This document shows positions 58,789-64,000 of a stretch of 64,000 bases of DNA, one piece after another. Every line of letters begins with the position of its first letter. The stretch's first letter is position 1. Origin of the DNA: Verpa conica (lineage: Eukaryota > Ascomycota > Pezizomycetes > Pezizales > Morchellaceae); assembly GCA_033030425.1 (NCBI GenBank), contig JAUFSD010000012.1:496001-560000 (forward strand), given 5' to 3'. The notes under the pieces were generated by a model. That model was not told the DNA's origin. It saw nothing but the letters and a program-made list of their open reading frames with translations, and did not search any database. Position numbers and translations under genes: made by a program.

Positions 58789-59737
58789 AGGGCTGATACT
58801 TGTTAATATCATAGTTGGGTGGGCATATTTTTAGAGATGTTACTGTAGATATCAAAGTAAATGTATCATTGGAGGTGCCTGTTAATTGGGTGTTTAACCA
58901 TTGTAATATTAATACAGTGTGGCATCTATGTTACCTCGTCCCATCCGCCTCGAGATAGTAAGGGTTTCTTTCTGAGGTCCTTCAAAGTATATGCACTATT
59001 ATTAGTAGTATGTAAATCGGTACCTAATGTCTATGTGCATATAGGCCTTAGCAGCTTATTAATATGAGTACTTCTCATTTAAAGTTGGGGAGGGCCTTGA
59101 GTGGATCACTATTAGAGTGTATGAAAATGTTCGAATTACTAAAGGGTATTACCGATAGATTACATAAAACCCGTGGCGCCCCGGGCCATGCCTTAAAGAT
59201 CCTCGACTTCATAAACCCCCTACCCCTGTTTCGTACCCCAGGTGGGCCACGCTGTATTAATCTTAATCTTAGGGTATTTTCTCAAAAATAAGGCCGGGAA
59301 TATCTCTAGATATTTCAACTACCACAAGCTACGCGGATTAATTCTAGAAATGTTAGCTGGGTATCGCTAATTCTCTACCAGCTATCGTGAAAGCTAGGGG
59401 GATCTGCCTACCGTTTACAAGAATACACCCAGGGGCCTTAGTTAGCAGTTACCTGGTAAAGCAAGCGGGACCCTTGATCCTTGCTAAAGACCGTGCGCGT
59501 TCATGATCTTAATTCGCCGTGTAACCAACAAATCCCATATTACCCCTGGCGATCCCAAAGCGAGACATACTTCGCTAAATTATGGTTAAGGAACCACTGA
59601 GCAGAAGGGAAAAGAACTCAGCTGGCACGAGGGAGAGCGGTAAGAGTGAAAACCTATGCCGGTGGCTTTAGCTAGCACGGTGTCACTACGTGAACTAATT
59701 CTGTAAGAAATGAACCCCTTTACCTATCATTTTCTTG
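58789..59737. other. Intergenic within the secreted-gene cluster
   Basis: No gene seen. 59540-59569 (CCCCTGGCGATCCCAAAGCG) is a copy of the repeat found at 57941 and 60819. Confidence 0.5.
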
Positions 59738-59744
59738 TATAAAT
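59738..59744 (+). promoter_or_regulatory. TATA box of secreted gene 2
   Basis: TATAAAT, 105 bases before the ATG. The leader contains CCCTTCGCATACCTCC (about 59802), the same leader motif as in genes 1 and 3. Confidence 0.6.
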
Positions 59745-59842
59745 ATTGCCTCCGCTGTCGGCAGAGTCGTAGATCTTTACCACCTCCCCCACATATAGCT
59801 CCCTTCGCATACCTCCTTGAAATACCACCTCAGTTTTTCACA

Positions 59843-60296
59843 ATGCAGATCAAAAGCATTATCCTCTCTATTGTCGCCACTGTGGCCCTTGTGCAAGCCG
59901 GAAATCGCTCGGCTCCACAGAACCCGGCTCCCCGCGAGGAAATGGTAAGCCTCCCTATCCGCTAGTGAATCGAAAATACCAAGTGCTAACAGAAAATAAG
60001 ATGAGCAAATGTATGGATGATTCCAATACATACCTCGCGACTGAATGCACCAAAAACTGCGATATTGATCCTACCCAAGGATGCAATGAGTGCATGTAAG
60101 TTTACCTTGGCCGTAGATCTCCAGGCTTGCTATGTGGATAGTACTTACTGAATATGGCTTTATTAGTGATAAAGCATCAGCCCATACGCACCCTGAATCT
60201 GGCTTTAGTTCTAAGGACGCATCACCCTACTGCCTTATCATGGCGAACTGCAGGCAGGATCATGGTATTGGAGGTGCCCCACGCAAAGGCAGTTAG
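59843..60296 (+). CDS. Small secreted cysteine protein 2 (SSP cluster)
   Basis: Three exons: 59843-59944, 60001-60095 and 60167-60296, giving 108 residues. The signal peptide is MQIKSIILSIVATVALVQAG. The mature part reads MSKCMDDSNTYLATECTKNC (exon 2), CNEC before the second intron, then PYCLIMANCRQDHGIGGAPR near the end. It has seven Cys; the extra one (TKNC) and the shorter exon 2 distinguish it. Exon phases (0, 2), the MQ-x-K/T-x-I signal start and the C-x6-C-[RK]-x-x-x-GIG end are shared with genes 1 and 3. Donor and acceptor signals are good (GTAAGC...AAG, GTAAGT...TTAG). Function unknown. Confidence 0.8.
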
Positions 60297-61477
60297 AAAA
60301 TCATAGTTTTATTTGTGGTCGGTATTTAGGGTTTGGGGTGTTTTTTGAGGATTATATTTCTATAGGAAAGGACTGTAACCAAATTAGTGTGGAGAAATTC
60401 TGTATAACATTTAGTTAATTTAATAGTACTAGCCCGGAGGTATATTCTAAAAGATACTTGGAATGGTCCTTTGTATTCTCTACATCGTGCAGTTCTTGTT
60501 ATGGCTTTTACCTATATACTGTGGTATCCCTAGGGGTTCGGTCTCATCTATAGGTAGTATGCGTGAAGGGTAAAGAATATAATAGGGTTTAACCTATATC
60601 AGTATCTACATATATATTTCCTGTGTTAGTTCCTCTGCATATTAATGTATGCATACTTTTCCTATAAGTAGAAGCCTGCATGAGGGGCACTACCCATTCC
60701 CAGGGAGAGAACTAGAATTTGTATGGTCAAATATCTACGCACGACGCGACGCCACAACATAGAAACTGGCTCTGTGTTGCCCTGGCTGATTAAGATGATT
60801 AACAATACTGTATTTAGCTTACCCCTGGCGATCCCGAAATAAGACATATCACCATTATGGGTGTCACGGCCAGACCTAAGTGGTCATAAATGTTCAGCTA
60901 TTGCTACCGCTTTGTCTCACTGTATTTTGTTGTATTTTGCTGTAATACATATCTACACAGCCGTTGTATATGTCCAATACACAGTAAAGGAAATTTAAAT
61001 AGCCATGGGGTTGTTACTACATCGTTAGAGAATGTAGAAATAAACCTGGAAGGTGACTGGATTTTTTTAAGAGGTTCTGTGATATAACTAGCTAAGTTGG
61101 TTTGACTACCGTACCGATTATACCCCCTGAGCTTAAAACTGTAATTTAACTTGATGTGAGTGAGTACTCATGCCAGGGATGGGGGTTTACACTGAAAAGG
61201 GAAAGATAACGATTGCACAGATCTATGACGCAATAAAGCACAGCAAAAAACAGTGAAGCACGGCGGTAGCAATATAGCAGAACTGTGACCGCTCAGACCC
61301 CCAATACTCCACCCCTAGTACGGGTACATAGCAACGGAGCAATGACCACTCAGGCCCGTGACACCACGGTATGTCCCAATAGCTTACCCTTGGCACGAAC
61401 ACATACTCCATTTCGACTATTAAAGCTGTGTGGACAAATCTGTAAGTAATACCGAACCCTTTCCCTGACATTGTATG
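60297..61477. other. Intergenic within the secreted-gene cluster
   Basis: No gene seen. Repeat blocks include 60819-60848 (CCCCTGGCGATCCCGAAATA) and 60865-60930 (GACCTAAGTGGTCA...AGCTATTGCTACCGC). A related block runs in the opposite direction at about 61241-61300. Confidence 0.5.
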
Positions 61478-61484
61478 TATAAAT
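61478..61484 (+). promoter_or_regulatory. TATA box of secreted gene 3
   Basis: TATAAAT, 88 bases before the ATG. TTCCTTCGCATACCACC lies in the leader (about 61530). Confidence 0.6.
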
Positions 61485-61565
61485 ATTTCCCCTCCCCCGT
61501 CAAGCATAGAGCCATTATCCTCATCACATACTTCCTTCGCATACCACCATAAAAAATCCTTCATA

Positions 61566-62023
61566 ATGCAGCTCAAAAGTACTATCTTCTCTATGGTTGC
61601 CGTAGTAGCGCTCGTGAAAGCTTTAGATGGCCCTATCAACCCGTGGACCCTAGTAAGCCCCTCATTTTCTAGAGGCCTACTATCTAGTGCTAACAGGATA
61701 TAAGCAAAATGAGTGCGTTAAAGATTCCGAAGAGTTTTTCAAGTCAACTTCCTCTGGAATTGATCATGACGAGCTCCAGCATAGATGTCATTCGTGTGTG
61801 TAAGTTCATCTTAGGAGTCCTAAACTTTAGTCAATACTCACTAAATGTGGCATGGACCTACAGTGGCGAGGCATTAGATAAATGCGGGCTCCCCAGACCC
61901 GGGGCCCCTTCTGATAAGCCGCAATGTTACGATATAGTTTTGGCTGATTGCAAGGCCCAGCAAGGGATTGGTAGTCACGAGAAGTTCGCTGAACTGATCT
62001 CCAAGGCGGACTCGCAGAATTAA
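61566..62023 (+). CDS. Small secreted cysteine protein 3 (SSP cluster)
   Basis: Three exons: 61566-61652, 61705-61799 and 61864-62023, giving 113 residues. The signal peptide is MQLKSTIFSMVAVVALVKAL. Exon 2 is NECVKDSEEFFKSTSSGIDH then RCHSC. This aligns directly with exon 2 of gene 1 (QCVKETKEFMKSDP...KCTYC). Exon 3 has DKCGLPRP, then PQCYDIVLADCKAQQGIGSH and a slightly longer helical tail ending KADSQN. Six Cys in the mature protein, same order as gene 1. Phase pattern 0, 2 as in the other two. Function unknown. Confidence 0.8.
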
Positions 62024-62440
62024 CTATAGCGTGCTTATTCTCTTGGTGGGTGGAGTCTGGGGTTTGGTGTGGAGTATGTACTCCTGTAGGGAGAAGCTGT
62101 AGTCAGAGTCGGCCTCAGGGCCAATAGTATATAAAAGATTTAGTCAATTTTTAATACTAATTTGAGGATTAATTCTGAGTAGTAAAAGGTCCTTTTTGTA
62201 GGTCCTGTTGTGGATTTTGTTATGTACTATATATAGTATAATTAACTTAGGTCTTGTCTCTATCTAGAGGTAAATAGGTCATATAAGGGAGCGGATACAG
62301 TGTGTTTAATTAAGCTGTATCAGCACTCGCGTATATACACGAGCCAGGGCTGAGGTATCGGAACTTACCAGTGTATGTATCAGCTGCAGAGGTCCGAGTG
62401 GTCGTAGTATTGTGCTGTTGCTGTCACATGCTTTACTAAA
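62024..62440. other. Intergenic, includes left copy of a direct repeat
   Basis: No gene. 62305-62425 resembles 62890-63011 (TAAGCTGTATCAGCACTCG versus TAAGCTTTATCAGCGCTCG), a diverged direct repeat that brackets the inverted-repeat element. Confidence 0.5.
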
Positions 62441-62831
62441 GGGAAAACGTTCAGAATACCATGTTTTTAATAGGTTTGTATGCAGTATACCATGTTGTCT
62501 GTGCTAAGTCTGTGCCCGCCCCCAAAATGGCTGTTTAAGACACAACCACAACAGAGCAGGCACTGTCACCCCTTTAGACCTTTGAATTGTCAGCTATAGA
62601 TTTACACACTGGGCTGGTAAAAATATAAGGGGAACTCGAAAATATTAGTCTTAGTTTCTCTAAAATACCAGTAGGTGGAAAGCTAATCACAGAATATATG
62701 GGTGCTCCTAAAGCATAGTGAATTTGTGATTGTTGTGGGTGGATGGTACCAACACTGGTAAGTTAGTGCATAGGGAAGATGGTATACGGCATACAAACTC
62801 ATTTAAAACATGGTATACTGAACGTTTACCC
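62441..62831. mobile_element. Inverted-repeat element, probable MITE, 391 bases
   Basis: Inverted repeats of about 56 bases, 62441-62496 and 62776-62831, start GGGWAAACGTTCAGWATACC and differ at about seven positions. No coding capacity inside. A target-site duplication is not clear, so the class is open. Diverged direct repeats lie on both sides (62305-62425 and 62890-63011). Confidence 0.6.
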
Positions 62832-64000
62832 TAATTTTATTAGGGCACTTCAAATACCTTTACTGTTCTAGCGCCTTTCAAGGCATGTTGGTGGTTTAAG
62901 CTTTATCAGCGCTCGGATACCCACGTATCAGGGTCAAAGCATTGGGACTTACAGAGTGCTATGCCGCAAATACATACTGGTGAGAGCCGAGAATACGCTA
63001 GAAGGTTGAAATAAGATGTAGCATAGCTATCCAGCCACTATAGGAAGTTTCTTCCTTCAAAATAGTTCCAAGATCGTGTTGGGATGGCGAGAACTTGCCT
63101 TTAAAAGCAATCGATTTACTGTCTTGACTTTCTTCATAAGTCATCTCTTATTTCAACCTCTTAGCGCATTATTAGCTCTCGTCAGTATTTACGGTAGGTA
63201 TGGCGGATATATATAGTGTTGCACTGTTGCTACTACGGTGTTTTACTGTATTCCGCTGGGCCTAGCACTAAACTCAGTATCCAGCTTGTTAAGTCAAATA
63301 GAATTTATATCCTACAATAATAACTTCATCCTCTTTATCCCCGTTGCAGCTACGTACTATGTGCAAACCAGCAGCTATCGAAACCAAGACCCTAGTAAGG
63401 CTCGTCATCCATTAGAAAACTATATATGTCAGATATTAACTAAACACAAGTAAAAAAGCATTAGAAGAATCTAAACATTCCGAAACAAATCTCTACCGTT
63501 GAGCCAGCACCTCGTCTACGCCTAGAACCAAAAACAAGTTACTCACAGCTATCTAAGTCCTGATTTTGAATGTTACCTACAGCTAAAGGGCTTGTACTTC
63601 ACCCGGACTGTTGGTTAGTTGGGTAATTAGTGGTTTTGAGATCATATAAAATCACTCGGTTGACTTTTTCAGGTATTAACAGGGGATCTATATAGCAGGG
63701 GGTCTCATTCTCGCTTAAGATGCTAAAAGGACTGTAGAGACCTAATTAATAATAGTAGCCTGTAGTTAACCAATAGTTTGGTTTTTTTTAATAGAGCTTA
63801 TATTAAAGTTACTACTGCTGATTCATCTATCTACCACTTTTTCTTAAGAAGGTTATATAAAGTTGTCTAATATACTGCATAAAAGAGTCCTATGAAAAGA
63901 AGGGTAGTAATATAATATCTTTTCATATAATACACTCACGAAACAGACACAAAGAACCAAATTATATTTTCAGCTGCCGTATACGCCTATATATCATAAA
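62832..64000. other. Intergenic to window end
   Basis: Right copy of the direct repeat (62890-63011). No supported gene; the frame at 63238-63453 lacks recognisable features. ATCATATAAAATCACTCGG (63643-63661) resembles other blocks in the window. Confidence 0.45.

Noticed and set aside
61223..61639. 138-residue minus-strand frame
   Set aside because: Overlaps the promoter and first exon of secreted gene 3 and has no recognisable features.
1..64000. CRISPR arrays, bacterial operons, riboswitches
   Set aside because: The window is eukaryotic with spliced genes; no regularly spaced short repeats or conserved riboswitch cores were seen.

Overview
The window looks like nuclear DNA from a filamentous ascomycete (Pezizomycotina; a Pezizomycete is my best guess, held loosely). 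The reasons are short GT-AG introns of about 45-130 bases in most genes, CT-rich leaders, fungus-only families (Pal1, fungal LEU4 beginning MPMLKDPS, ZIM17), and housekeeping genes separated by long AT-rich, repeat-scarred spacers. Exon joins were worked out by hand from splice signals and reading frame. In every complete multi-exon model the summed exon length is a whole number of codons.

Layout. From 1 to 30.1 kb is a gene-dense block: DUS2 (cut by the left edge), LEU4, S-adenosylmethionine synthetase, a proline-rich orphan, CCT4, a lineage-specific WNTQ-family gene, PSY4 (PP4 regulatory subunit), a tandem pair of small cysteine proteins of a GLNLEG type, PRP46, three adjacent genes for proteins that look mitochondrial (ZIM17, an RGG-rich protein and ribosome recycling factor), RTP1, and a small conserved fungal gene. 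From 30.1 to 36.8 kb is a gene-poor tract holding a Mutator-like MITE with a 9-base target-site duplication. Next come a second WNTQ-family gene and PAL1 (36.8-38.7 kb), a mostly empty tract with one spliced orphan (43.3-44.1 kb) and a possible MITE, then USB1, TFIIE-beta, a choline/ethanolamine phosphotransferase and a PHD-finger protein (45.7-55.4 kb). From 55.4 kb to the end there is one intron-containing tRNA-Ala(UGC) and a repeat-rich accessory region with three related genes for small secreted cysteine proteins.

The housekeeping genes serve unrelated basic processes: tRNA modification, leucine and AdoMet synthesis, protein folding, splicing, transcription, phospholipid synthesis and mitochondrial proteostasis or translation. 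The parts most likely to be new are the three-gene secreted-protein cluster with shared promoter and leader motifs and identical intron phases, the tandem GLNLEG pair, the two WNTQ-family genes, the RGG-rich protein with an apparent mitochondrial presequence, and the inverted-repeat elements around the secreted cluster.
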